A DNA stretch of 64,000 nucleotides from Corynebacterium efficiens YS-314 (GTDB taxonomy: Bacteria; Actinomycetota; Actinomycetes; Mycobacteriales; Mycobacteriaceae). Made by a program: the position numbers and the translations under genes. Below are positions 1 through 8,295 of the stretch, one piece after another. The DNA lies in assembly GCF_000011305.1 (NCBI RefSeq), contig NC_004369.1, positions 1,178,001 to 1,242,000 of the forward strand. Reading direction: 5' to 3'. Within the stretch, counting starts at the first letter, position 1. Every line of letters starts with the position of its first letter. Under the pieces are notes generated by a model that worked only from the letters and a program-made list of their open reading frames with translations, did no database searches and was not told the DNA's origin.

Positions 1-1
1 G

Positions 2-88
2 GGGGCAACCCGGCGGAAGGTGGCCTGGACCCAGGTGCTCGGCCTGCTGGTCATCATCATCGGGGTCGTGCTGATCCGGGTGGTGTAG
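2..88 (+). CDS. C-terminal end of a membrane protein (partial)
   Basis: An open frame enters from the left edge and stops at 86-88. The visible 28 residues are a short basic stretch followed by one hydrophobic helix (LGLLVIIIGVVLIRVV), as at the C-terminus of small drug/metabolite-type transporters. The family cannot be fixed from this fragment; the start lies outside the window. Confidence 0.5.
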   Translation, partial: GATRRKVAWTQVLGLLVIIIGVVLIRVV

Positions 89-98
89 GTCGGAGCGC

Positions 99-740
99 TC
101 ACGCGCCCAGTTCGAGGGAATCCCCCGGGGCCAGGGGGAGATAGGTCGAACCGTATTTATCGGCCAGCAGGGTGAGGATCTTGGTGTTGATCGCCAGTCC
201 GTGCTCATTGACAATGCCGTCATGGATCCCCACGAAGTGCTTCGGAGGGAACTTCTTCAACCACGCCTCCACATCGAGCATCTTCACCCACGGGCCGTTG
301 ACGGGGACCAGCGCGACATCGACATCCCTGATCGGCTGGAAATTGTCACCCGGGTGCAGGATCCGGCCGCCGATCAGGTACCCGATGTTCTCCGGGACAT
401 CCTGCGCGTGGGTGATCATGGCGTGTTTTGAACCGACCACTTCCACCGGGATGCCGCCGATGGTGAAGCTCTGCCCGTGGTCCACCGCGTGCACCTCCAC
501 CGGCAGCTCATCGGCGAGGAAGGCCGGTGCGTAGATGACCATCTCCGGGTTGGCGCGGTGGGCCAGGATGAGGGCCTGCTGGTCCAGGTGATCCGGATGG
601 CCGTGGGTGATCAGGACAGCATCGGCGGTGGCCAGGGACTCGGGGACGCCGAAGGAACCGGGATCGATGATGAGGGTGTACCCGTGGTGGTTGATCTCCA
701 CACAGGCGTGGAGATGGCGTGTGATCTTCATGGTGTCCAT
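99..740 (-). CDS. Metallo-beta-lactamase-fold hydrolase
   Basis: A 213-residue soluble protein of the UPF0173/YtkL-like branch of the metallo-beta-lactamase superfamily. The metal-binding signature HGHPDHLD lies about 45 residues from the start, and further conserved acids and histidines appear as HPGDNF and VGIHDG towards the C-terminus, so a dinuclear metal hydrolase is expected; the substrate is unknown. The frame stays open upstream to 833, but that part is Pro/Arg-rich and unlike the family. ATG 740 has GGGGA about 11 bases upstream; ATG 731 is the alternative. It is transcribed away from the VOC gene that starts at 854. Confidence 0.8.
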   Translation of the reverse strand: MDTMKITRHLHACVEINHHGYTLIIDPGSFGVPESLATADAVLITHGHPDHLDQQALILAHRANPEMVIYAPAFLADELPVEVHAVDHGQSFTIGGIPVEVVGSKHAMITHAQDVPENIGYLIGGRILHPGDNFQPIRDVDVALVPVNGPWVKMLDVEAWLKKFPPKHFVGIHDGIVNEHGLAINTKILTLLADKYGSTYLPLAPGDSLELGA

Positions 741-853
741 TGTGGTCGAAATCCCCGCGCCGGGAGCACCAGTTGTGTGACACGGAACACGATATGGGCG
801 CAGGGGGCGTAGCATGAGTGGTGCATCTGCCACGAGCCAGAGGAGTTCCGATC

Positions 854-1303
854 ATGACCCACACCCTCTCCACCTACCTCACCTTCCCCGGCAATGCCGC
901 CGAGGTGTTCGAACACTGGGCGAAGATCTTCGACGGGGACCTGACCCTGACAAAATACGGGGATGTTCCCACCGGGGAGTTCCCCTTCGAACCCGATCCC
1001 GATCTCGTCGCCCACGCCCAGCTCACCATCACCGGCGGCACCCTCACCGGTGGGGACAACATGCCCGGTGAACCGGAGCTCCCCCTGCGCGGCACCGCCT
1101 ATTCACTGCTGTACTCCCTGAACACCCCGGAGGAGGCCCGGGAGGTGATCCAGCGACTGGTCGACGGCGGCGGGCACGTGGGGATGCCGTTCGAGGAAGC
1201 CCCCTGGGGCGGATACTACGGGCAGGTCTTCGACCGTTTCGGGGTGATGTGGGCCTTCGATGTTGAGGCCCCGGACACCCCCGCGGCTGACACCGTGATC
1301 TAG
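854..1303 (+). CDS. VOC (glyoxalase/PhnB-like) family protein
   Basis: A 149-residue protein of the PhnB/3-demethylubiquinone-methyltransferase-like subgroup of the vicinal oxygen chelate superfamily. It begins with the typical TYLTFPGNAAEVFEHW and ends with GYYGQVFDRFGVMWAFD, the two halves of the paired beta-alpha-beta-beta-beta fold. ATG 854 is chosen because AGGAG lies at 841-845. The family holds enzymes and antibiotic-binding proteins; no substrate can be assigned here. Its stop overlaps the convergent lplA stop by four bases. Confidence 0.85.
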   Translation: MTHTLSTYLTFPGNAAEVFEHWAKIFDGDLTLTKYGDVPTGEFPFEPDPDLVAHAQLTITGGTLTGGDNMPGEPELPLRGTAYSLLYSLNTPEEAREVIQRLVDGGGHVGMPFEEAPWGGYYGQVFDRFGVMWAFDVEAPDTPAADTVI

Positions 1304-2361
1304 GGGACCCGGTGCGTCCACTCGGGCGTGCCGTATTGCTTATCGACGAGTTTCTGCGCGGCCGCGAGATCAGCCTCCGACAGCTGCGCCACCGTGCCCC
1401 CGTAACGGTTGGCGAAGGTGCTCTTCATGGTGTCGATGATGGTCTCACGGGGTGCACCGGTCTGTCGGCGCAGGGGATCCACCCGCTTCTTCGCTGAGCG
1501 TAGACCCTTATCGGCGATCTTCACCTTGCCGATGCGCAACACCTGCGTCATCATGTCGGCGTCGATGTCATAGGACATGGTCACATGGTGCAGGACGGCA
1601 CCCGCGCGGCGTTTCTGCGCGGCACCACCGATCTTGCCGCCGGTGGAGGTGATGTCATTGATGGGCACATACCAGGCATCCACCCCGTGTTCCGCCAGCG
1701 CGGCCAGCACCCAACGGTCGAGGTACTCATAGGACTCCTCATAGCTGAGACCAGCCACGAGGGAATCCGGTGCATACAGGGAATAGGTGATGCAGTTGCC
1801 ACCCTCCATGAACATGGCCCCACCGCCCGACATGCGGCGCACCACCGTCACCCCGTGTTCCGCCACGCCCTCGGCGTCGATCTCGTTGACATAGGACTGG
1901 AAGGACCCCATGACGATGGCACGGTCATCCCATTCCCAGAACCGCAGGGTGGGTGGTCGCTGACCCGTGGCCACCTGTTCCAGCAGCAGATCATCGAGTG
2001 CCACATTCACCGGGGTGGGCAGCACCCCGGGCTGGAGGATCTCCCAGTCGTGGTCGGTGAAGTCGGTGCCACCGGTGACCGCGCGCCGCACCGCCTGGGC
2101 AATGTCTGCGGTGGTGAAACCGTGGAATTCCAGCTCATCTCCGAAGGGCGCCAGGGCCGTGTCAAAACGCCGGGTCAGTTCGCTGGCCGGATCCTTCACC
2201 GATGCCCCGTTGAGGGCGGATCCCAGGGCCAGGAATGCCTCATCCGGGTCGATGAAGAAATCGCCGGAGACCTGCAGCCCGGTGATGGTGTCGTCCTCGG
2301 TCGTGACGTCGACGACCACGAGTTTCCCGCCTGGGACCTTGACTTCAAAGTGGTGTTTCAT
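1300..2361 (-). CDS. lplA: Lipoate-protein ligase A family protein with N-terminal accessory domain
   Basis: 353 residues. The catalytic core (about residues 110-300) carries the LplA/BirA-fold marks: RRMSGGGAM in the lipoyl-AMP binding loop and GGKIGGAAQ, whose Lys (about 243) should contact the acyl-adenylate. The first ~95 residues (GGKLVVVDV, VSGDFF) look like the small accessory domain that in E. coli LplA follows the core, so the domain order seems reversed, as in archaeal two-part ligases. Expected role: attaching lipoate or octanoate to 2-oxoacid dehydrogenase and GcvH lipoyl domains in the cytosol. ATG 2361 is preferred over GTG 2370. Confidence 0.82.
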   Translation of the reverse strand: MKHHFEVKVPGGKLVVVDVTTEDDTITGLQVSGDFFIDPDEAFLALGSALNGASVKDPASELTRRFDTALAPFGDELEFHGFTTADIAQAVRRAVTGGTDFTDHDWEILQPGVLPTPVNVALDDLLLEQVATGQRPPTLRFWEWDDRAIVMGSFQSYVNEIDAEGVAEHGVTVVRRMSGGGAMFMEGGNCITYSLYAPDSLVAGLSYEESYEYLDRWVLAALAEHGVDAWYVPINDITSTGGKIGGAAQKRRAGAVLHHVTMSYDIDADMMTQVLRIGKVKIADKGLRSAKKRVDPLRRQTGAPRETIIDTMKSTFANRYGGTVAQLSEADLAAAQKLVDKQYGTPEWTHRVP

Positions 2362-2416
2362 GCCCACCACCCTACGCGCGGAACCGGGCGAGAGAGATGG
2401 GGCGGTGGGGGTTGGT

Positions 2417-2427
2417 CGTCGACAAGC
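2417..2427 (-). repeat. Dispersed 11-mer GCTTRTCGACG (intergenic copy; all copies listed)
   Basis: The 11-mer GCTTGTCGACG, in either orientation, occurs at 2417, 6443, 8112, 13819, 15627, 25241, 25396, 34825, 37398, 45289 and 52330. The variant GCTTATCGACG occurs at 1338, 16003, 39031 and 46002. Plus-strand copies: 1338, 6443, 13819, 15627, 34825, 37398, 46002, 52330; the rest are minus. Copies at 2417, 6443, 8112 and 52330 lie between genes. A given 11-mer is expected about 0.03 times in 64 kb (both strands), so this is strong enrichment. Function unknown. Confidence 0.8.
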
Positions 2428-2433
2428 GCGTCG

Positions 2434-4224
2434 TTAGGAGTACTCCTCCTCGATGGCAGCGTAGGCGTCCAGCAGCGACAGGGCGTGCTCACCGGACGTG
2501 CCCTCGGCACGGATACCCTCGCGCATGGAGTCCACCAGCTCACGGCCGTGGGGATAGGGCGGGATGAGCGGGATGTCGGCGTCGGTGTGGGCCTCGACCA
2601 CGACGGGCCGGTCGGACTCGAAGGCCTCGGCGAGCACCTGATCGATGGTGTCCGAATCATGCAGGTGGATGCCCCGCAACCCCAGCTGTTCGGCGTAGGC
2701 CACGAAATCGAAGGCCGGCACCCGCTGGGAGGCCTCGAACCGCGGTTCACCCTCGGTCTCGCGCTGCTCCCAGCTGACCTCTGAGAGATCCTTGTTGGCC
2801 AGCACCACGATGACAAAGCGGGGATCCTCCCACTGCTTCCACCGGTCGGCGACCGTGATCAGCTCGTTGATGCCCAGCATGGTCATCGCACCATCCCCGG
2901 CCATGACCACCACCGGGCGGTCCGGGGTGACCTCCTTCGCGGCGAACCCGTAGGGGATGCCACAACCCATCGATGCCAGGGTGCTGCACAGATGCGCATT
3001 CGCACCACGTGGCACGGTGATGTGACGCACATAGTGGTAGACCGAACTGCCCACATCGATGGCCAGCTGGGTGTTCTCCCACAACCGGGTGTTGACCGCC
3101 CGTGCCACCAGATCCGGGTTGAGGGGGCGCGCCGGCACCTGCGACCGGCGCCGGTTGATCTCCTGCGAGTTGTGGATGGCCTGCTCCACCTGCTGCTCCC
3201 ACTCGGATCGCTTCCCATCCAGGAGATCCTCCGGCAGTTTCTCCAGCAGCGCCTGGAGGGTGGGGGCCGCCTGCCCCACCAGGCCGACCTCGATGGGATA
3301 GCGGTTACCCATCTGGGCGGGATCCACATCGATCTGCACCGCACGTGCCTGACCGGGGGCCGGATAGAACTCCGTCCACGGGCTGTTGGATCCGATGATG
3401 AGCAGGGTGTCACAGTTCTGCAGCACCCAGTTCGCGGAATGGGTGCCCAGATGCCCCATGTTGCCGGCGGCGAGACGGTGGGTCTCATCTATGTACGGCT
3501 TACCCAGCAGCGCGGTGGTCACACCCGCCCCCAGGCGCTCGGCCAGGGCCAGCACCTCGGTCTGGGCGTCCTGGACACCCCGACCGGCGAGGATGGCCAC
3601 CTTCCTCCCCTCCGACAGGACCCGGATGGCGTGGTCGAGGTCCTCGTCCCGGGGCAGGATACGACCGGTGCTCCAGTGCGCGGTGGAGATGATCTCCCCG
3701 TGCTCCTGACCCAGATCAGGTTCCGGCGCCTGTTGGATGTCGTGGGGGAGGATGACCACCGCGGGACCACTGTTGGCCAGTGCGGAACGAAACGCCCGAT
3801 CAATGACCATGGGCAACTGCTCCGGGGTGGTCACCGTTTCCAGGAAGGGGGTGGCCACATCCGCGAAGAGGGTGTGCAGGTCCACCTCCTGCTGATAATC
3901 GGACCCCAATACCGAACGGCTCTGCTGGGCGACCAGGGCGACCACCGGGACGCTGTCCAGCTTGGCGTCGTACAGCCCGTTGAGGATGTGGATCGCGCCG
4001 GGCCCCTGGGTGGAGGTGACCACGCCGACGCCACGGCTGTACCGGGCATCGCCCACCGCCATGAATGCCGCACCCTCCTCATGGCGGGCAGCGATGAATT
4101 CAGGGCCATCCTCCGCGCGTCGGATGGCACCCAGCAGAGCATTGTTGCCGTCGCCGGAATAACCGTAGACACGTTTCACCCCCCAATCCCGGAGCCGGCG
4201 GACAATGAGATCTGAGGTGGACAT
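2434..4224 (-). CDS. ThDP-dependent pyruvate oxidase/acetolactate synthase-family enzyme
   Basis: 596 residues with the three-domain plan of the family: N-terminal pyrimidine-binding domain with the cofactor-activating Glu in RHEEGAAF (about 45), a central domain, and a C-terminal pyrophosphate domain with MAGDGAMTML and a downstream NKD that form the ThDP/Mg site. It most resembles the YdaP/pyruvate oxidase-like branch and differs clearly from the C. glutamicum pyruvate:quinone oxidoreductase as I remember it, so pyruvate is only a likely substrate. ATG 4224 has AGAAAGG upstream; the frame upstream to 4263 adds an atypical tail. It lies 112 bp downstream of the alcohol dehydrogenase on the same strand. 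Confidence 0.8.
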   Translation of the reverse strand: MSTSDLIVRRLRDWGVKRVYGYSGDGNNALLGAIRRAEDGPEFIAARHEEGAAFMAVGDARYSRGVGVVTSTQGPGAIHILNGLYDAKLDSVPVVALVAQQSRSVLGSDYQQEVDLHTLFADVATPFLETVTTPEQLPMVIDRAFRSALANSGPAVVILPHDIQQAPEPDLGQEHGEIISTAHWSTGRILPRDEDLDHAIRVLSEGRKVAILAGRGVQDAQTEVLALAERLGAGVTTALLGKPYIDETHRLAAGNMGHLGTHSANWVLQNCDTLLIIGSNSPWTEFYPAPGQARAVQIDVDPAQMGNRYPIEVGLVGQAAPTLQALLEKLPEDLLDGKRSEWEQQVEQAIHNSQEINRRRSQVPARPLNPDLVARAVNTRLWENTQLAIDVGSSVYHYVRHITVPRGANAHLCSTLASMGCGIPYGFAAKEVTPDRPVVVMAGDGAMTMLGINELITVADRWKQWEDPRFVIVVLANKDLSEVSWEQRETEGEPRFEASQRVPAFDFVAYAEQLGLRGIHLHDSDTIDQVLAEAFESDRPVVVEAHTDADIPLIPPYPHGRELVDSMREGIRAEGTSGEHALSLLDAYAAIEEEYS

Positions 4225-4336
4225 CCTTCTACCTTTCTGTCGTGCTGGTTGTACAGATAGCAACCGGCGCCGGAACCAACCGGGAAAGGGGGTTCAACGG
4301 CGCCGGACTGCGGGGTGGTGTTGGAGGTTACTGTTG

Positions 4337-5515
4337 CTAGAGGGTGGGATCGAGAACGACCTTGATGCAGCCGTCCTCCTTCTTCTGGAATTTCTCGTAG
4401 TGCGCCGGTGCCTCATCGAGGGAGACGCGGTGGGTGGTGAGATCATCCACGCCGAGCGGATCGGCAGGATCCTCCACCAGCGGAAGCAGATCATCGATCC
4501 AGGACTTTACATTGCACTGTCCCATGCGCATCTGGATCTGCTTGTCGAAGAGGGTGAGCATCGGCATTGGGCTGGCCTCGCCACCGTACACACCACTGAG
4601 GGAGACGGTTCCACCACGACGGACCAGGTCAATCGAGCCGTGGAGTGCACCGAGGCGGTCAAGGCCCCCGTGCTCCATCATCTTCCTGGCCGCTGCATCC
4701 GGCAGCAGGCTCATGGCATTGTGGGCGAGTTTGCCCACCGGGGAACCGTGGGCCTCCATGCCGACGGCATCCACCACGGCATCGGGGCCACGTCCGTCGG
4801 TGAGATCACGGATGTGGTCGTGGGTGTCATCGCCGAGATCGAAGACCTCGATGCCGTGGCGGGCAGCCATGGCGCGACGCTCCGGAACGGGTTCGATACC
4901 GAAGACCCGGGCACCGAGGTGGCGACCGATCCGGGCACACATCTGCCCGATGGGGCCCAGGCCGTAGACAGCCAGGGTGTCGCCCTCGCCGACATCGGCG
5001 TACTTCACGGCCTGCCACGCGGTGGGCAGGACATCGCTGAGGAAGAGGTACCGGTGGTCGGGGAGTTCATCGCCGACCTTGATCGGGCCGAAATCAGCGT
5101 GGGGGACACGCAGGTACTCCGCCTGACCACCGGGTACCGAACCGTAGAGCCGGGAATAACCCAGCAGGCTGGCACCGGAGCCGTATTCACGGACCTGGGT
5201 GACCTCACACTGGGAGAACAGGCCTCGTTTACACATCCAGCAGTGGCCACAGGAGATGTTGAAGGGGATGACCACACGGTCACCCTCCTTGAGGTTGGAC
5301 GCCGGACCGGCCTCCACGACCCGGCCCATCGGTTCATGGCCGATGATATCGCCCTCATCCATGAACGGTGCCAGCACCTCATAGAGATGCAGGTCGGAAC
5401 CGCAGATGCCGGTGGAGGTCACCTGGATGATCGCGTCGTTCTCGGCTTTGAGAATCGGGTCGGGGACCGTTTCCACGCTTACTTTTCGTTTACCCTGCCA
5501 GGTTAAGGCCTTCAT
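4337..5515 (-). CDS. Zinc-dependent alcohol dehydrogenase (formaldehyde dehydrogenase-like)
   Basis: 392-residue medium-chain dehydrogenase. Catalytic zinc ligands are visible as Cys38 (GICGSD) and His60 (GHEP); structural zinc Cys are at 89, 92, 95 and 103. The nucleotide-binding fold follows with YGLGPIGQ near 180. The long insert after it (YARHGIEVFD to the second half) fits the glutathione-independent formaldehyde dehydrogenase-like subgroup; the substrate is not known. GGAGAAG lies just upstream of ATG 5515. The start overlaps the stop of the CinA-domain gene by four bases (ATGA), so the two are probably translationally coupled. Confidence 0.87.
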   Translation of the reverse strand: MKALTWQGKRKVSVETVPDPILKAENDAIIQVTSTGICGSDLHLYEVLAPFMDEGDIIGHEPMGRVVEAGPASNLKEGDRVVIPFNISCGHCWMCKRGLFSQCEVTQVREYGSGASLLGYSRLYGSVPGGQAEYLRVPHADFGPIKVGDELPDHRYLFLSDVLPTAWQAVKYADVGEGDTLAVYGLGPIGQMCARIGRHLGARVFGIEPVPERRAMAARHGIEVFDLGDDTHDHIRDLTDGRGPDAVVDAVGMEAHGSPVGKLAHNAMSLLPDAAARKMMEHGGLDRLGALHGSIDLVRRGGTVSLSGVYGGEASPMPMLTLFDKQIQMRMGQCNVKSWIDDLLPLVEDPADPLGVDDLTTHRVSLDEAPAHYEKFQKKEDGCIKVVLDPTL

Positions 5516-6027
5516 GCGTTCTTCTCCTGCTGGTTGATCGACTCCACCATGGAGGAATGTAGAAGTGCCAGTGCATGATGTTCGGTCTGTGCCAGAACAT
5601 CTTCTGGCTCACCCGGGAAATGGTGGAGTTCGGTATGTAACTTTCTTCTGACCAGTGCTGCTATCCAGGTGGTGCCAGGGGGATTGTCTTCCTGACGTCC
5701 GGGGCCACCCGCCCCTGTGACGGCCACTGCCGCATCTGCGTTCATGAGCTCGGATACACCCGAGGCCATCTGGCTCGCTGCCTCCTCGGTGATCACCGGA
5801 TCGCCCTCGGGCACCCCGAGGACGTCGTACTTGATCCGGGTCATATAGGAGGTCACCCCGCCCGCGTACCAGGAGGAGGAATCCGGTGCCGCCGCGAGGT
5901 GGCTCGAGAGTCTCCCGCCGGTCAGTGATTCCGCGACGGCGAGGGTGAAGCCGTGGTCTTGGGCGATCCGGGAGATGTCCTCGGCCAGTGCGGTGACCGT
6001 ATCGTTGTCACTACCAGTCGTAGACAT
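5512..6027 (-). CDS. CinA C-terminal domain / nicotinamide-nucleotide amidohydrolase-like protein
   Basis: 171 residues, a stand-alone CinA-C (PncC) domain without the N-terminal MoCF-like part of full CinA. Motifs: AESLTGG near residue 33, which holds the proposed catalytic serine, SYMTRIKYDVLGV, and VTGAGGPGRQ. Known members deamidate NMN in pyridine-nucleotide salvage, which would suit a neighbour that uses NAD(P). The protein starts 20 bases after the stop of the 59-aa acidic gene and ends overlapping the dehydrogenase start, so 6227 to 4337 reads as one operon. Confidence 0.85.
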   Translation of the reverse strand: MSTTGSDNDTVTALAEDISRIAQDHGFTLAVAESLTGGRLSSHLAAAPDSSSWYAGGVTSYMTRIKYDVLGVPEGDPVITEEAASQMASGVSELMNADAAVAVTGAGGPGRQEDNPPGTTWIAALVRRKLHTELHHFPGEPEDVLAQTEHHALALLHSSMVESINQQEKNA

Positions 6028-6047
6028 GTCGGATCAGACCTGACTGT

Positions 6048-6227
6048 CTAGTAGTTTGCTGGTGGGTCGCTGGCGGGGAAGGACTCCTCACCCCACTCAT
6101 CGACCTCCTCGTCCTTGGTGTCCGGACCGCCGGTGGGGACGGTGTCCTTGTTCTCATTGGTGCGATCGAGACGGTCCTTGTCTTCTGGCTCATCCGCGAA
6201 AGGATTGCCGTTTGGAGTGTCACTCAT
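6048..6227 (-). CDS. Small acidic protein with EESFPASDPPA motif (59 aa)
   Basis: A 59-residue frame, rich in Asp/Glu/Asn and without hydrophobic core, starts at ATG 6227 with AGGAG at 6236-6240 and ends EESFPASDPPANY. The C-terminal ESFPASDPP motif recurs in many small actinobacterial and proteobacterial hypothetical proteins, which supports a real gene. The protein is probably unstructured. It leads the probable operon with the CinA-domain protein and the alcohol dehydrogenase. No function is known to me. Confidence 0.75.
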   Translation of the reverse strand: MSDTPNGNPFADEPEDKDRLDRTNENKDTVPTGGPDTKDEEVDEWGEESFPASDPPANY

Positions 6228-6622
6228 GATCTGCTCTCCTTAATCTGTCTGTCCAATAGTGCTGTCTCGCCGACTCCGGGGGAGCGGGCCACACCGTGAG
6301 GTGATGTCTGTCACCTGGTGTTGAAAACCAAGCGTACGGATAAATCACGGTGTAGGAGCGGATCGCAGGAAACGTGCAGTTCATGGCGGGATACATGGCG
6401 GAATATTAATCATTATGAAATGTGATATGCGTCGCCCGAAGCGCTTGTCGACGACGCACCCCCCACGCCCACCCGCCTCCACGCGGGTGCGCGTGGCCGG
6501 GCGGGGGTGGATCTACTTTCAGGGGCAAGTATCTGTAGTGATACTCACGTATATTTCCCAGATGGCTGGTAGTCAGCTGGAAAAGCCATGAGTGTAATGA
6601 GTATCTAGCAGAGGATAGTCCC
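6228..6622. other. 395-bp divergent intergenic region
   Basis: This gap separates the divergent 59-aa gene and the surface-protein gene. It is AT-rich at its left and right thirds and should hold both promoters; a run around 6400-6420 (ATATTAATCATTATGAAA) is promoter-like. The GC-rich middle carries a copy of GCTTGTCGACG (6443-6453) and an imperfect inverted repeat around CCACGCGGGTGCGCGTGG. I see no further gene. Confidence 0.6.
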
Positions 6623-8050
6623 GTGAGAAGACGATTGATCGCAGCTGCCACCGGCATCATGCTGGCTGGCACCACCATCTCCGTAGCCTCCACCGCAGGC
6701 GCGGTTCAGTTCGAGAAACAGTACCGCAATGAGCTGACCATCTGTGTCGCCACCTCCACCCCGGGAGAGGTTCAGATCACCCGGGATTACTATCGGGCGC
6801 AGGTGGAACGGTATGAAATTCTCGAGGCTGAGCTGCGTGCCGCCAACCCCGAGTTCCAGGAGCAGTACGCCCAGTTCGATGCCCTCATCGAGTCAGGGCA
6901 GATGATGCCGGGCAATAGCGCAGGTCCCTTATTCTCCCCGGGGGTGCGCGCCATTGCCGACAGTAGGAAATACAACATCTACGAGGCACAGTTCTTCGCT
7001 GTCAGGGCAACGCAGACCTACCGTGATCTGGTGGAACTGGCGGAAACCGGTTTCCCTGTCAACATGGAGTACGCCGTGGACTGGACCAAACAACAGTTTG
7101 ATGATTATGAGGGTTCCGGTGTTCCGGTGGTGCCCATCGGCGGTGAATTCACCTTCTCGGAAACCAGCACCCTGACAGGGCCTGCATATCAACAGCTGAC
7201 TGTCGATCTGCCACTGGGACTATTCGTCGTGACAGTGGGCAGCGCCCCCAATGTCCAGACCATGCTGGAACCCCACCGGGCGGCACTGGCGGAACTGAAG
7301 CGACAGTATGAGGCAGTGGTCTCGCCCCAGGCACTGTTCAGGGCCGCCCAGAACTGTGAGGATTTCATCCTCACCGGCGGTGTGGTTCCGACCACCACCG
7401 TGACACCGACCGTGACGGTCACCGCGACCCCGGATACGGTCACGGTCACCCCCGCGCCGGTCACCACCACCGCACCGGCCGGCACCGTGGTGGTCACCGC
7501 CGCCCCCACGACCATCACCGAACCGGGCGGCACCACCACGGTCACCTCCGCCTCTGCCACCACCACGGTGACCGCACCCCAGGCCACGGTGACCACCACC
7601 CCGGAACCGGCCACCACCACCGTCAGTGCGCCGAGGGAGACCACCACGGTGACCACCACCCCGGAACCGGCCACCACCACCGTGGCCGCCCCAGGGGAGA
7701 CCACCACGGTGACCGCCCCTGCCATGACCACCACCGTCACCCCGGCACCGGTTACCACGACTGCACCGGGATCCACCGTCACGTCCACGCCCGAGCCGGT
7801 GACCGTCACCGCTGAACCCGGCACGGAAACCGTCACCCCGGAGCCGGTCACCGCCACCGTCACCGCACCGACCGTGACGGTGACCACCACCCCGACCACC
7901 ACCCAGACCCCGCCTGATGATGGTGGAACACCGGGAGGTGGAGGAAACAATCTCGGACTGGTGGCTGCCATCGTGGCTGTTCTTGCCGCCATCGGAGGTA
8001 TCGCGGTCTTCCTCGCCAACAATATGGGGATGTTCGCCGGATTCTTCTAG
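6623..8050 (+). CDS. Secreted cell-envelope protein with Thr/Val-rich stalk and C-terminal membrane anchor
   Basis: 475 residues. A signal peptide (RRR, then a hydrophobic run to AGA, about residue 27) is followed by a ~230-residue helical domain with two Cys (in TICVAT and QNCEDF) that may form a disulfide. Residues ~255-430 are a low-complexity stalk of TVTVT, TTTV and APVTTT units, then a Gly-rich linker and one membrane helix (LGLVAAIVAVLAAIGGIAVF) near the C-terminus. This fits a protein anchored in the inner membrane and reaching through the cell wall, as some mycomembrane-associated proteins do. It is not the S-layer protein PS2 as I remember it. A GTG start at 6623 is used. A hairpin terminator follows. 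Confidence 0.78.
   Translation: MRRRLIAAATGIMLAGTTISVASTAGAVQFEKQYRNELTICVATSTPGEVQITRDYYRAQVERYEILEAELRAANPEFQEQYAQFDALIESGQMMPGNSAGPLFSPGVRAIADSRKYNIYEAQFFAVRATQTYRDLVELAETGFPVNMEYAVDWTKQQFDDYEGSGVPVVPIGGEFTFSETSTLTGPAYQQLTVDLPLGLFVVTVGSAPNVQTMLEPHRAALAELKRQYEAVVSPQALFRAAQNCEDFILTGGVVPTTTVTPTVTVTATPDTVTVTPAPVTTTAPAGTVVVTAAPTTITEPGGTTTVTSASATTTVTAPQATVTTTPEPATTTVSAPRETTTVTTTPEPATTTVAAPGETTTVTAPAMTTTVTPAPVTTTAPGSTVTSTPEPVTVTAEPGTETVTPEPVTATVTAPTVTVTTTPTTTQTPPDDGGTPGGGGNNLGLVAAIVAVLAAIGGIAVFLANNMGMFAGFF
7584..7683 (+). repeat. 60-bp tandem repeat inside the Thr/Val stalk
   Basis: A ~40-base block (GTGACCACCACCCCGGAACC and following) occurs at about 7584 and again exactly 60 bases later, inside a longer run of ACC/GTC codons (7380-7900). 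Such a run can expand or contract by slippage, so stalk length may vary between strains. Confidence 0.75.
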
Positions 8051-8066
8051 CACGCACACACACGGA

Positions 8067-8107
8067 GACCCCCGACCTGGGGAACGCAACAGTTCCGGTC
8101 GGGGGTC
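8067..8107 (+). terminator. Hairpin terminator after the stalk protein
   Basis: GACCCCCGACC (8067-8077) pairs with GGTCGGGGGTC (8097-8107) with a further paired inner part. It lies 16 bases after the stop at 8050. No long U-run follows. Confidence 0.7.
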
Positions 8108-8295
8108 GTGTCGTCGACAAGCGTGCGGTCAGCCCCTGGTGAAGGGCAGCATCAGCCGCGAGGGGTGTTCGGCGGTGACACTTCTGCGGACGTCCTTCAC
8201 GGCTATCTCATGGCATGGGGGGTGATCCCCCTTTCCGGTGGACCTAAAATGGTTTTGCTGAGAAAAACACCTCACCGTTACCTACACTGACCGTC

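Noticed and set aside
6011..6223. 70-aa Ser/Thr/Arg-rich frame
   Set aside because: Out-of-frame shadow of the 59-aa ESFPASDPP gene on the same strand.
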